Below are positions 18,428 through 28,125 of a stretch of 64,000 bases of DNA, piece after piece. The position numbers were made by a program, and so were the translations under genes. Source of the stretch: Psychrobacter glacincola (GTDB lineage: Bacteria > Pseudomonadota > Gammaproteobacteria > Pseudomonadales > Moraxellaceae); NCBI RefSeq assembly GCF_904846075.1, contig NZ_CAJGZH010000001.1:496001-560000 (forward strand), given 5' to 3'. The notes beneath the pieces are model-generated. The model searched no databases. It had not been told where the DNA came from and was given only the letters and a program-made list of their open reading frames with translations. Position 1 is the stretch's first letter. Each line of letters opens with the position of its first letter.

Positions 18428-19122
18428 ATGCTAACAAATAAATTAACTCATCAGCGTGGTGTTGGTTTGATAGAGGTGTTAGTCGCCGTATTATTGCTAT
18501 CTGTTGCAGTATTAGGCTTTAGCGCACTACAAGTACGAGCCGTCAGTGCAACAGATGAAAGTCTTGTACGAACTAAGTCTTTAACGGTGGTTCGTAACTT
18601 GGCTGAAGTAATGCGTGCTTATCCTGAGGCTTATGTTACTGGTAGCGGTACAACCTTTACTAGTTCTGCTTCAGATGTTTCGGGGCAACACCAACTATAC
18701 AAGCTGTTATGAGTAGCCCAGCTACTAATACGGTCACTGTTTCTAGTAACAAAACCAAGGCTGATGGGACGATTGTTAAGGATACCAAAACAATTTCGAT
18801 CTTGGCTTCAGGTGCCAATTGTCTCTCTACAGAAGTTGAAACAGTCAGTGGTAAAAAGATACCAAAACAACCCTGTAGTATAGATCAGCTTGCTGCTCGA
18901 GATGCCTTGATGGTCAAAAAAATAGCGGCTGATGAAGAGATTAAGCTTGCGATTACGACATGTCCAGGTACATCAGCAGAAGCTATTCAACAGCAGATGT
19001 GTATCGTTACTGCATGGAACGATACAAAAGCTATTATGAGTGATAGCGATACAAAGGCTTGCGCGACAAATAATGGGGTATATAAAACTGGCAGTCACTG
19101 TCTGATATCGGAGGCTTACTAA
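18428..19122 (+). pseudogene. pilV: Minor pilin PilV, frameshifted
   Basis: PilV, the minor pilin that links the priming complex to PilX and PilY1. The leader and N-terminal helix are clear (QRG|VGLIEVLVAVLLLSVAVLGF). The frame is lost at 18682-18685 (GGGG): as written the protein ends after GQHQLYKLL at 18712. One added G restores GATPTIQAV and the rest of PilV in the next frame (CSIDQLAARDALMVKKIAAD ... CIVTAWND), ending at the TAA that overlaps the pilW ATG. It is therefore broken by a one-base loss in a G run, or it is a base-calling error. The ATG at 18428 has GGGAGTG just upstream. Confidence 0.85.
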
Positions 19123-20063
19123 TGATTGAGCAAAACCAAACAAGTCATCATCAGCTTAACCGTTATCCAGCAGCTGTATCAGGCTTCACACTTATTGAGC
19201 TTATGATTTCTTTAGTACTGGGCCTACTCATTTCTGCTGCAGTCATGCAAGTGTATTTAATCAATACTCGAACCATCACAGTGCAGCAGAGTGCATCAGA
19301 AGTACAAGACAGTACTATTTTCGCCATGCAAGCATTGGAAGATCATATTCGAATTACTAACTTAGGTAATCCCATTACTAGTATTAATGATAAAACCAAT
19401 CATGGTGGTGTGGTTTTAACAAAAAGTAATTTAGGTAGTGGTAATACCACTGATGTTAAGTATTTTACGGCTAGCACTGGCAGTACAGATTGGACTGGGT
19501 TATCTAATATAGACAGTATTGGCAGTGATCAACTGACTATCCAATATAAAAATATCACTCCAAATCTATTATATGATTGTGAAGGAACTGAAGTGGCAGC
19601 CAACAGCAATGATTGGGTTGTTGAACGTTACTTCATACGTTCATCTGGCAATACAACAGGGGAGCTTGCTCTAGCTTGTGATGCTGGACGCGTTAATGAT
19701 ACTGGTATTGTTACTTCTGCTTTCACTGGCAGTGGTGAGATTATCGTACCCACGATAGAACAATTTAAGGTGCTACTAGGTACTCAGACAGGTGTCGATG
19801 AATTAACCTACTTGCCAGCTAAGACATACTTAGAGTTGACAGATAAACCGTCGATTACCACTGTCAAGATCGGTGTTATTGTCCGCAGTGATACGCCTTT
19901 AATAGCAGATGCTGATAAAGAAACATTTACCCTTCTTGGTAAAGAGCAAACACTGAAAGCTGACAGTACACGTAAGAAATACTATCGCCGTAGTTATGAG
20001 TCAACCGTTTTGTTACGTAATGCTCGTGTCATGGCTTTGACGGGCGTCTCGGCTAGTAAATAG
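19122..20063 (+). CDS. pilW: Minor pilin PilW
   Basis: Large minor pilin of the type IV pilus priming complex. A 21-residue leader precedes [23 protein letters not shown]. The body includes QQSASEVQDSTIFAMQALEDHIR, the standard PilW continuation, and a C-terminus with RKKYYRRSYESTVLLRNAR. It is 313 residues and intact, with no frame problem. The start is coupled to pilV by the overlap TAATG (stop 19120-19122, start 19122). It ends in TAG. It lies between two frameshifted genes. Confidence 0.9.
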   Translation: MIEQNQTSHHQLNRYPAAVSGFTLIELMISLVLGLLISAAVMQVYLINTRTITVQQSASEVQDSTIFAMQALEDHIRITNLGNPITSINDKTNHGGVVLTKSNLGSGNTTDVKYFTASTGSTDWTGLSNIDSIGSDQLTIQYKNITPNLLYDCEGTEVAANSNDWVVERYFIRSSGNTTGELALACDAGRVNDTGIVTSAFTGSGEIIVPTIEQFKVLLGTQTGVDELTYLPAKTYLELTDKPSITTVKIGVIVRSDTPLIADADKETFTLLGKEQTLKADSTRKKYYRRSYESTVLLRNARVMALTGVSASK

Positions 20064-20091
20064 TTGTGCAACATTATAAGAAGAGAATAAT

Positions 20092-20920
20092 ATGTCAAAT
20101 ACTCAGCAGTCTTATTATCCAAGAGTGTCTCTGTCCAGTCAGCAAGGCGCAGTATTGATCGTGGTATTACTGTTTTTAGTATTGATCATATTAGCGGGCG
20201 TTATCGCTGTTAAGCAAAGTACGACTGACCTGCGACTAGCCACCAGTGACCAAATCAATACCTTGCTATTACAGTCAGCAGATAACGCCAATCAGAATAT
20301 TGAACAAAGTATAAATGGCAGTAGTAGTGCTAGTATTTATGACGATATGCTGTCACGTAGTGGCCCGTTTGGGCACTTCATCTTAGATACCAGTAGCACC
20401 AACCATGAATATGTTTTTGTTTCCGTCCTCGTAGTCGGTTTTTTGACATTAATAAGACAACTATTACTGTACCTGGTGGGGTAATATACTAGGCGCTGGC
20501 AAAGGCTATTGTAATCCTGCTAAATCTGCTGATTATGTCAGCGAACGTAATGCGAGCATGACCCAAGTAAATATATCACTGACACCACCAAGTGCTAGCA
20601 ATGAAGCATTTGGTAGTTATACGATTGGTCAAGACAGTGGCACAATTTCCAGTCAAGCGTTTATGTTTGATATCAACAGCACTTCTGTATTACCTGCTTA
20701 TGCTGATCCAAAGGTTAATGGTAAAGATTGTTTTGAGCAGACTAGTAAAGTCGATAGCGTTAGCAATAAAGACAACACTATTGGTGGTTGCATGATAAAA
20801 GCTGGTGTTCCCAGTAAAGTCTTGTATGAAAAGGCTAATGTAGAGAATAAATCAGAGCGTACACAGTGTGTTGACTTTGGTAAAGGCAGTGGCCTACGTT
20901 GTACGCTTCCTTCTACCTAA
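20092..20920 (+). pseudogene. pilX: Minor pilin PilX, two frameshifts
   Basis: PilX-type minor pilin. The N-terminus (SSQQGAVLIVVLLFLVLIILAGV) is the PilX form without the usual Phe-Thr-Leu. As written it stops at 20484. Reading all frames recovers the rest. A first shift occurs at TTTCC (20420-20424), after which RPRSRFFDINKTTITVPGG reads on. A second occurs at GGGG (20478-20481), after which NILGAGKGYCNPAKSADYV and the body to 20920 are in frame. Each shift is cured by adding one base. With both restored the protein would be about 276 residues with a typical PilX C-terminus. An ATG at 20558 in the last frame is only an internal Met. Confidence 0.85.
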
Positions 20921-21029
20921 TAATCGTCACTAGCAACTATTTTATAGACAAAAAATCTGTGCAGCTGACCATCGGGATATGATTGACATATGGTTAGCAA
21001 ATTGAATTGACACATATAAGGAATAGGTC

Positions 21030-24000
21030 ATGCAACATGTATATAGCAAAAGGTCTAACCGACAGTCATGGCCTATCAAAGCTTTAGCGATAGCGGTGGT
21101 CATAGGGCTGACTGGTACGGTGACTCAAGCCGCTACTGTCAATAGAAAGCCGATAGGTGACTTGGAGATTTATGCACCAGCCAAACCAGGCACCGCGACC
21201 ATCTTTATGATGTTGGATACCTCAGGTAGTATGGGTGATGGTTTCATAGACGATGATTATGGAAACTCGTTTCGGAATTGTAGTACCAGTTCCGTGAGTT
21301 CAGAAAAAATCAATGCGGTTATCTATAAGCGTAAACTTGATCCATCTGCTGAAGACGGGTTACTTCGAGATGTAGATGGTAATACGGTTAAAGACTTCCA
21401 AAATAAATACGCGACCATCAGTTTCACGCCTAGTGGTTGTACTGTCAATCGTGTGACAAGATATTCTAGATTGGTGCGTTTACAAATAGCCCTTATTGAA
21501 TTGTTAGCAGATGATGTCTATAAATCAGATAATAGTTTAAAAGACACTGGTTCATTAGCGGACGACTATGAAATAGGCTTAGGTAACTATAGCTATAAAG
21601 GAGATGGTCGCTCAGGCGTGGTTGTTGTACCGACTAAAGCACTGACAGCTGAACAACGTGCCAAATTGATTGAATCAACGAAGGATTTACAAGCAACCGG
21701 TGGTACACCAACCTCACATGCTCTAGCAGAATCTGGGGCTTATATGATGGGTACTACAACGGCACCTGACATAAAAATCGTTGGTGAGCGTGGCGTAAGT
21801 GGAAACTACTACCAGTACCGTAAATGTGAAAAAAACGCCAATTCACTATCACTTGACACTGGTCTCAATAAATACGTCTATACGTGTAGTACTTGGGGTT
21901 CTTGGTCATGGGACCAATCTATCTTGCCCAGTTATGATTCTACAGTCAATACTGGTTATTACGACCGTCTTTATTATCAAGGTAGCGACAATAGAGATAG
22001 CGGTTTCAATGACTCAGTAGAGACAGCCAAAACTCAAGATAAAAATAGCTATAAGTCTCCTTTAAACCCAAAAGAATGTAGTGGAAATGGCATCTATCTG
22101 TTAACGGATGGTGAGCCGAATGGTAGTAGCAACGATAGATCGAAAACATTAATGAATACCTCATTATTAGGGGCTACATCACCATTGTCAGTCAGTAGTT
22201 GTAATGGTCTATCTGGTGGTAGCAGCAACGGTGCTTGGGGGTGTATGGCTGACTATGCAGAAATATTACGTAACCCAGCCAATAACCCTCTTGGGTTGCC
22301 GATAAAAACCGCCACTGTTGGTTTTGGTAAAGCCTTTGATGGACTGACAGGCAAACGCTCTATCGTTATCGATGGAAAAACGAAAGAAGTCACAGACTGT
22401 GATAGTGGTAGAAGTGTAAACGCGAATACTCGGAATTTATGTAAACTGGGTGAGCGTAAAGGTGACAATGAAGTCAAAACCTTTGGTGATGGCGGTTTTT
22501 ACTATACCGAAGAGTCAGCAGATATTGCTGCCAGTATTGTTGATTTTGCCTCAGGCTTGGTACAGATAATCAATACGGCACCTTCAGGTACTATTACTAT
22601 TCCAGAGGATCCTTATCGCGCTGCAAACCAACTACCCTATGCCTATCTACCGATGCTCGATCCTAGTATTGCTTCAGCATCCAGTATTTGGAGAGGCAAT
22701 CTTAAGAAGTATGAGCTGAATAAAGGCACGCTATTTGGTAATAGCAGCAAACTGCTATACAAAGATGTCGCAGGTAACCTTGATGAGAAAACTCAAGATC
22801 TATGGCAAACTGCTGATTTCAAAGTAGAAGGCAGTATAGCCAACAATAATATTACCGCTGGTGGTGTTTATGCGCAATTGCGTACACCAAGCTCAAGCCT
22901 TGGTAGTGTTCGTAGCCTTTATGTTGAGGACTATACTTCGAGTGGTAATACCACACCGATTTTACGTAAATTGAGTGTGGATAGTAGCGGTAAGCCTCAA
23001 GGGTTTGACAAGCTAATAGATACAGGAGCGTACAGTCAGCTAAATCAACGCCGCTTACTGAGCTTTCTAGGTTTTACCAGTGTATTAACCAATGATGGAC
23101 AGCCCACCTCCACGACAGAGGTGAAAAATTTAGTCCTGACTCGTCCAACGAATGAAACTAAAGTTTTGGGCGGGGTGGTACATTCTAAGCCTGAAGCGAT
23201 CTCCTATAGCGCTACTTTAGATGATAACGGGCGTATTACTGATACCCGTGATGATTATGTTTTATTTGGTTCTATGGACGGTGCATTGCATTTAGTTGAT
23301 GCTGATGATGGCAAAGAAGAAGTGGCTATCATCCCGAGGTCTATGTTGATTGCCCAGCCAGAAGCGTTAGTAGATGGTTCGATTAGAGATAGAGTGGGCG
23401 AACCTTACTTTGGCGTTGATGCACCGTGGTTGGTGACAACGGATTACAACTTTGATTTGCCTGGAAAGCAGGTCAGAGTAGAAGAGGTAGCAGGTGAGAA
23501 AGGTATGTTTGCCTATGGTGGTCTAAGAATGGGCGGTGAGGCTTTTTACGGGATGAATATTAGTAAAAAGCTGAACCAAAAATGCTGTTTACCATTACTA
23601 AAGCAGGACTGAGTTCAACCACGACTGCTAAATCTAACACTGTCGGTTTTGAGCGTCTAGGTCAAATTTGGAACAAACCAACATCAGCCAAAATTCGTAT
23701 GAGTAAGGATGCTGACCCTATCAATGTACTAGTGTTTGGTGGTGGTTATGATATGAAATACGAAGATGATAGCTATGTACCAACAGCTAGTGCGCCTGCG
23801 AAAGGTAATGCTATCTATGTGATTAACGCCCAATCAGGTGAACTGATATGGTCGACCAGTGGTGAGTCAGGCGGTACAAAGAATATCAAAACCGACAAGA
23901 TGATCAATAGTATGGTTGGTGGTATTACTGTACTTGATAGAGACAATGATGGTCTTATGGATCATTTATATGCAGCTGATTTGGGCGGACAAGTATTCCG

Positions 24001-24994
24001 TGCTGATTTTGAGAATGCCCGTCCTGAAAAATATGGTTTTACTGAAGTGGCCAGTTTCTCAAATAAGCGCGTTACACGAGTGCTTAATGCCGCACCTAGC
24101 ACTGAAGCATTTAAAAAATATGCGTATCGTTTCTATGATCGCCCCATCGTTAGTTTTTATCGTAATGAAGGGATTAGTGGGCAAACCATTGCTAATAACG
24201 GCAAGCTCTTTGCGTTAGTCAACGTTATCTCAGGTAATCGTAGTGCACCTTTATCTACTTTGCGTAACAATAATGACTACGCCAATCGTGTCTACGGCAT
24301 CATTGACACTGATATTACCAACGCTGATTTATACAAAAGTGGATTTACGCCTGTGACGCAAAATCTAACAGAAGGTGAACTGGTTAACTTAGCGACTACC
24401 CTTGGCGCTTCTCCTTCTGAAGCGCAGAAAAATGCTGCCAAGGTAAATATGATCAAAGGAAGTAAACAGGGTTGGTATTATCCGTTGACGAGATTCGATG
24501 GATACAACAATGTTAGGCATAATAAAGGCGTTGGTGATAGTGCAGTCATCAACAACTTGCTATACACCACGGTTTATAATCCAGATAAGCAATACGGTAC
24601 AGTGGCTAGCTGTGCAGCTAAGATATCGGGTGGCTCAGAGCGTCAATTATACTGCCTACCTTATGGTGTTTGTATGGATAGCACTTCAGTATCAGGAACG
24701 GGTGGCTATATACCTGCTGGTCAGGGTATTCAGGAATTGACCCTTGGCGCATACGACAAGGACAATACAGACGTCAAAATATTGATAGGTACAACGACCA
24801 TTACTGATCGTATAGAAGAAGCTAATCGTGCAGGGTACGGTTTGGATGGTATAAAGAACGATAGTAATATCAAAGACTTGTACCCAGGGGAGCCGAGTCG
24901 TCCTACACAGGCAACAGGTGATGGTACGGCTGCTGAGTTTTTATTCAATGAGCGCTATACTCTACAACCGCGAGCATGGTATGAAAGAAAGTAA
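21030..24994 (+). pseudogene. pilY1: Type IV pilus tip adhesin/assembly factor PilY1, one frameshift
   Basis: Large tip-associated protein of the type IV pilus. It has a signal peptide (TGTVTQAATV), an N-terminal von Willebrand A-like domain with the MIDAS start MMLDTSGSMG, and a C-terminal beta-propeller with the PilY1 segment VLVFGGGYD and a calcium loop DRDNDGLMDHLYAADLGG. As written the first frame ends at 23612 and the propeller is completed in another frame from before 23582. One extra A at AAAAA (23565-23569) gives NISKKAEPKMLFTITKAGL and a single frame of about 1,321 residues. The loss therefore removes the propeller C-terminal part, if it is real. The operon continues with pilE 107 bases later. 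Confidence 0.88.
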
Positions 24995-25101
24995 CAGCGT
25001 TAGTAGTGTAGTGATAAATGTATATATAAGCTTGCTAAGTAATACTCTTAGAGTCATTAAAAGTAAATGATTCTACTCGCACTCACAACAGGACACCGCG
25101 T

Positions 25102-25683
25102 ATGACCAAGTCGCCCATCAATAAGACATTAAGTACGGTAGCGCATAGCGGTGTGCGAGGCTTTACGCTTATAGAGCTGATGATTGTCATTTTTATTGTC
25201 AGTATACTGGCTGCCATCGCTGTTCCAAGCTATCGTCAATATGCCATCTTGAATGCTGAGCGTGATGTGCAAGCAAAAATGTTGCAGACACAGATAGAGC
25301 TTGAGCGCTGGCGTTCGAGAGCGTTGAGCTATCAAGGTTTTAGACCACAAGTCATTAGTAATAATATAGCGGCTTATCGTTATGATGAAAATGATAATAA
25401 GACTATCTATGTACCAGACGGTAGTGATGCAAGCAATTATCGCTATAAAATTGCACTGGTTGACGGTGGTGACACGAGTAAATCCCTTGTGACAACTGCC
25501 TCAGCTGGTAGTGTGGATAGCATTACTGGTCGTCGATGGAAAATGTTAGCCACACCGAACAGTTCGGGGATTACGAAAGGTGCCAATTATATCGTATTGA
25601 CCAGTACAGGCCTGCATTGTCAAAATATCAGCAGTATTGATATTGCAGCGACTGACTGTGGTGCTGGACAGGAGACGTGGTAA
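25102..25683 (+). CDS. pilE: Type IV pilus minor pilin PilE-type (first copy)
   Basis: Prepilin with a 20-residue leader and the processing site [30 protein letters not shown]. It is 193 residues, with a polar C-terminal body and two late cysteines (LHCQNI and TDCGAG) that could form the disulfide loop. It is followed directly by a second PilE-like gene whose ATG overlaps its stop (TAATG), so the two are translationally coupled. By position it matches the last minor-pilin genes of the fimU-pilV-pilW-pilX-pilY1-pilE operon. Confidence 0.85.
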   Translation: MTKSPINKTLSTVAHSGVRGFTLIELMIVIFIVSILAAIAVPSYRQYAILNAERDVQAKMLQTQIELERWRSRALSYQGFRPQVISNNIAAYRYDENDNKTIYVPDGSDASNYRYKIALVDGGDTSKSLVTTASAGSVDSITGRRWKMLATPNSSGITKGANYIVLTSTGLHCQNISSIDIAATDCGAGQETW

Positions 25684-26138
25684 TGCTAGCAAATTTTAAT
25701 AAATGTCATTCATTGTGGAAAAATAAACAGGTGTATCAGCAAGGCTTTACTCTGGTTGAGGTCATGATTGTCGTCGCTATCTTAGGCATACTCGCTGCCA
25801 TCGCCTATCCAAACTATCAGCGCTATGTCATAAAGTCTAAACGCACGGATATGATGAGTGAGCTACATAATGTCGCGGCCGAGATTCAAAGCCGTAAACT
25901 GATCCAAGGTAGTTATAGCAATGCTTTAACTACTGGGCTGGGTGGGGACTTTCCCAAACAAGGTAATGCGCTATATACCATTACCTTTACGCCGAATCCG
26001 CTCACCTCAGAGTGGCGCATCATAGCCACACCAAAAGCTGGCAGCCAAATGGCAAATGATGGAACGCTCAGTCTTAATTATCAGAACACTAAGTGTCGCG
26101 GCAGCGTTTGCGGCACTGGCAATAACTGGAATGATTAG
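25683..26138 (+). CDS. Type IV pilus minor pilin PilE-type (second copy)
   Basis: Prepilin of about 151 residues with site YQQG|FTLVEVMIVVAILGILAAIAYPNYQRY, the typical PilE opening, and a body IKSKRTDMMSELHNVAAEIQSRKL that matches PilE/ComP-like minor pilins. Two cysteines near the end (KCRGSVCG) mark the disulfide region. I chose the ATG at 25683 because it overlaps the upstream TAA. An earlier in-frame GTG at 25677 is less likely. It is intact. Whether this or the previous gene is the true pilE orthologue is not decidable by eye. Confidence 0.85.
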   Translation: MLANFNKCHSLWKNKQVYQQGFTLVEVMIVVAILGILAAIAYPNYQRYVIKSKRTDMMSELHNVAAEIQSRKLIQGSYSNALTTGLGGDFPKQGNALYTITFTPNPLTSEWRIIATPKAGSQMANDGTLSLNYQNTKCRGSVCGTGNNWND

Positions 26139-26163
26139 AAAAATATCTTTAATGTAAATAAGG

Positions 26164-26254
26164 CTGACAAAAATTGTCAGTAAGACTTACTTTTACTACC
26201 TATAATAGGTGAACTGACAATTTTCAGTAGGGTAAGCGTAACATTATCTGTCAG
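26164..26254 (+). promoter_or_regulatory. TGTCAG/CTGACA inverted repeats upstream of pilA (candidate PilR sites)
   Basis: Half-sites occur at 26164-26169 (CTGACA), 26175-26180 (TGTCAG), 26214-26219 (CTGACA, followed by TTTTCAG to 26227) and 26249-26254 (TGTCAG). The first two form an inverted repeat with five bases between the arms. They lie about 85-175 bases upstream of the sigma54 -24 element, the distance expected for enhancer-binding proteins. PilR of Pseudomonas recognises sites with a TGTC core, so PilR is the natural candidate. No pilSR genes are in the window. Confidence 0.6.
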
Positions 26255-26339
26255 TTACTATTAAAGTCATCATTTATTATGCAAAAATAGTAATAATAAT
26301 CGAGTACTTAGCACGCATGTATATTATAGCCATTAATTT

Positions 26340-26355
26340 TGGCACGTTATATGCA
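26340..26355 (+). promoter_or_regulatory. Sigma54 (RpoN) promoter of pilA
   Basis: TGGCACG at 26340-26346 and TGCA at 26352-26355 put GG and GC exactly 10 bases apart, matching the -24/-12 consensus TGGCACG-N4-TTGCA apart from the first T of the -12 box. Transcription should start near 26366, about 90 bases before the pilA ATG. RpoN-dependent pilin transcription is known for Pseudomonas and Moraxella pili. Confidence 0.88.
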
Positions 26356-26455
26356 ATATCTATTACAAGAGAGACAAACATATTATATTACTAAAGATAA
26401 AATGCGGCTGTATCAACAACAGCCATTTATCTTTATATACCCTAAAGGAGTTCAT

Positions 26456-26887
26456 ATGAACACTGCTCAAAAAGGTTTTACCTTAATCGAATTAATGATC
26501 GTCATCGCCATTATCGGTATTCTAGCTGCGATCGCTATTCCTCAGTATCAGAACTATATTGCTAAGTCGCAAGTATCTGTCGGATTAGCTGACATAACTG
26601 CGGGCAAAATAAATACCGAATCGCAGCTTGCGGAAGGTATAGATGCAGATATTAGTACTGCAGAGGCAGTTGGCTTACCAGCAGATTCAACAGCATGTTC
26701 TGCAATTACTGCAGCAGTTACTGCAGCAGATGGTTCTGCAGAGCTAGAATGTACATTACAAGGAACTTCCCAGATCAGTGGTGAATCTATCACATGGACT
26801 CGTACTGCAGATGCTCCTGGAGCTAGTGGAGTATGGACTTGTACTACAACCGTTGATGATAAGTTATCACCTAAAGCTTGTATCTAA
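26456..26887 (+). CDS. pilA: Major type IV pilin PilA
   Basis: Main subunit of the type IV pilus. The short leader MNTAQKG is followed by [32 protein letters not shown], with the essential Glu at position 5 of the mature protein. Four cysteines lie in the 144-residue precursor body: AC SAIT, ELECTL, WTCTT and KAC near the end. The ATG at 26456 has AAGGAG six bases upstream. A longer frame starting at 26339 is ruled out because it would overlap the sigma54 promoter. A strong terminator follows, so the gene is expressed alone at high level. It is intact although several helper genes upstream are broken. Confidence 0.93.
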   Translation: MNTAQKGFTLIELMIVIAIIGILAAIAIPQYQNYIAKSQVSVGLADITAGKINTESQLAEGIDADISTAEAVGLPADSTACSAITAAVTAADGSAELECTLQGTSQISGESITWTRTADAPGASGVWTCTTTVDDKLSPKACI

Positions 26888-26929
26888 AATATAGTGATTT
26901 TGTTATAGATATATTATTTATAAATAATT

Positions 26930-26958
26930 AAAGCCAAACATATATGTTTGGCTTTTTT
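26930..26958 (+). terminator. Terminator after pilA
   Basis: AAAGCCAAACA pairs with TGTTTGGCTTT around a 4-base loop and is followed by T's. A perfect 11-bp stem. Confidence 0.92.
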
Positions 26959-27036
26959 ATTGTCTATTAAATATATTAAACCATAATGACATCATGCATG
27001 CACTAATAGATATATGACCTTGGAGCTATTGCCACT

Positions 27037-27483
27037 ATGAACTTAACTTTGAATTCTCATTCTGATTCGCAGTCTGGTTTCACGTCAATAGAGCTAATGA
27101 TAGTGATTGCGATAATTGGTATTCTTGCTGCGATAGCTACTATAAGCTATCAGACGCAAGTTAGACAATCTCAATTAGCCTCTATACATCATGAACTAAA
27201 TCAATTTCGATTACCGTATCAGATATTGGCAGATCAGGGAGCAGGAGTGATAGGTTATTCACATACAGAGATGAATATACGAGCGAAGACGAATTATTGT
27301 CAATTCAGCGTTACAGCACCCAATACTGGTGCTAAAACTGAAAATGCAGTCATTTGTCAAATACAAAATTTAAATTATGTGCAAGGTGAGACTCTTAGCC
27401 TTGATCGTAACGCTGATGGAGTTTGGCAATGTAGAGCTTCAGCAGGTATTTCAAATAAATATTTACCTTGGGCATGCCAGTAA
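27037..27483 (+). CDS. Second type IV pilin-like protein
   Basis: A 148-residue pilin-like protein with site [28 protein letters not shown]. The third mature residue is Ser instead of Leu; Phe1 and Glu5 are kept. The C-terminal part (GVWQCRASAGISNKYLPWACQ) mirrors the end of PilA, so this is probably a diverged PilA paralog. It lies behind the pilA terminator and no sigma54 element precedes it, so its expression differs from pilA. Its role could be minor pilin, alternate pilin, or silent donor for recombination. There is no evidence to choose. Confidence 0.8.
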   Translation: MNLTLNSHSDSQSGFTSIELMIVIAIIGILAAIATISYQTQVRQSQLASIHHELNQFRLPYQILADQGAGVIGYSHTEMNIRAKTNYCQFSVTAPNTGAKTENAVICQIQNLNYVQGETLSLDRNADGVWQCRASAGISNKYLPWACQ

Positions 27484-27521
27484 ATTTTATCAAGATAATA
27501 TATAAAATTACCAGCAATAAG

Positions 27522-27561
27522 AAATCGACATAGTAGCATATCGCTATTAGGTCGATTTTTA
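27522..27561. terminator. Bidirectional terminator between pilin paralog and fdxA
   Basis: AAATCGAC pairs with GTCGATTT, with an inner stem TAGC/GCTA and T's on both strands. It lies between convergent genes. Confidence 0.8.
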
Positions 27562-27595
27562 TTATCTCAAAAAATTAAGTGCTTTAATAAAAGCC

Positions 27596-27919
27596 TTACT
27601 TCTCTAAATATTGAATCTTACCTTCCACACCATCCCACTTTTCAGCTTCTGGCAATTGACCTTTCATTTCAGTGATGTTTGGCCATTTTTGCGCCAGCTC
27701 TTCGTTTAGCTGCGTGAACATCTCTTGTCCTTTTGGTACTTCATCTTCTGAGAAGATGGCATTGGCAGGGCATTCAGGCTCGCATAGCGCGCAGTCGATG
27801 CACTCATCAGGGTCGATGACGAGGAAATTCGGGCCTTCATAAAAGCAGTCCACAGGACAGACTTCCACACAGTCGGTGTATTTGCAAAGAATGCAGTTAT
27901 CTGTAACGACAAAGGTCAT
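27596..27919 (-). CDS. fdxA: 7Fe ferredoxin FdxA
   Basis: Small electron carrier of 107 residues with a [3Fe-4S] and a [4Fe-4S] cluster. The cysteine arrangement [17 protein letters not shown] followed by [12 protein letters not shown] is the Azotobacter FdI/FdxA type. The C-terminal [19 protein letters not shown] region is typical of the family. It follows mutS on the same strand, an arrangement also found in pseudomonads. Its physiological partner is not shown. Confidence 0.93.
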   Translation of the reverse strand: MTFVVTDNCILCKYTDCVEVCPVDCFYEGPNFLVIDPDECIDCALCEPECPANAIFSEDEVPKGQEMFTQLNEELAQKWPNITEMKGQLPEAEKWDGVEGKIQYLEK

Positions 27920-28125
27920 AGTGAGGTCTACCTGTTATTGGATTGGCTGATATAGTTCATCCCTTTTAAAAGAGTTACTGTGCTCACCGCGCGTGAAGTA
28001 TTATTGATACATCTGCACTTGGTTGCCATGATTTTCTTTTAAAGTGAATCAACGATAAGGGCTACATAGAATAGTTGGAAAATAAGGCACATTTTAACGC
28101 CTTTACGACTAATTGACAATTCCCT

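Noticed and set aside
17951..18712. Genuine FimT-PilV fusion protein
   Set aside because: The second pilin has its own ATG and leader, and small indels next to GGG restore a FimT stop with the expected C-terminal Cys. A fusion with an internal prepilin site would be hard to process.
26339..26455. N-terminal extension of pilA (39 extra residues)
   Set aside because: It would start on the sigma54 promoter and puts an unusual leader before the canonical MNTAQKG, which has its own AAGGAG.
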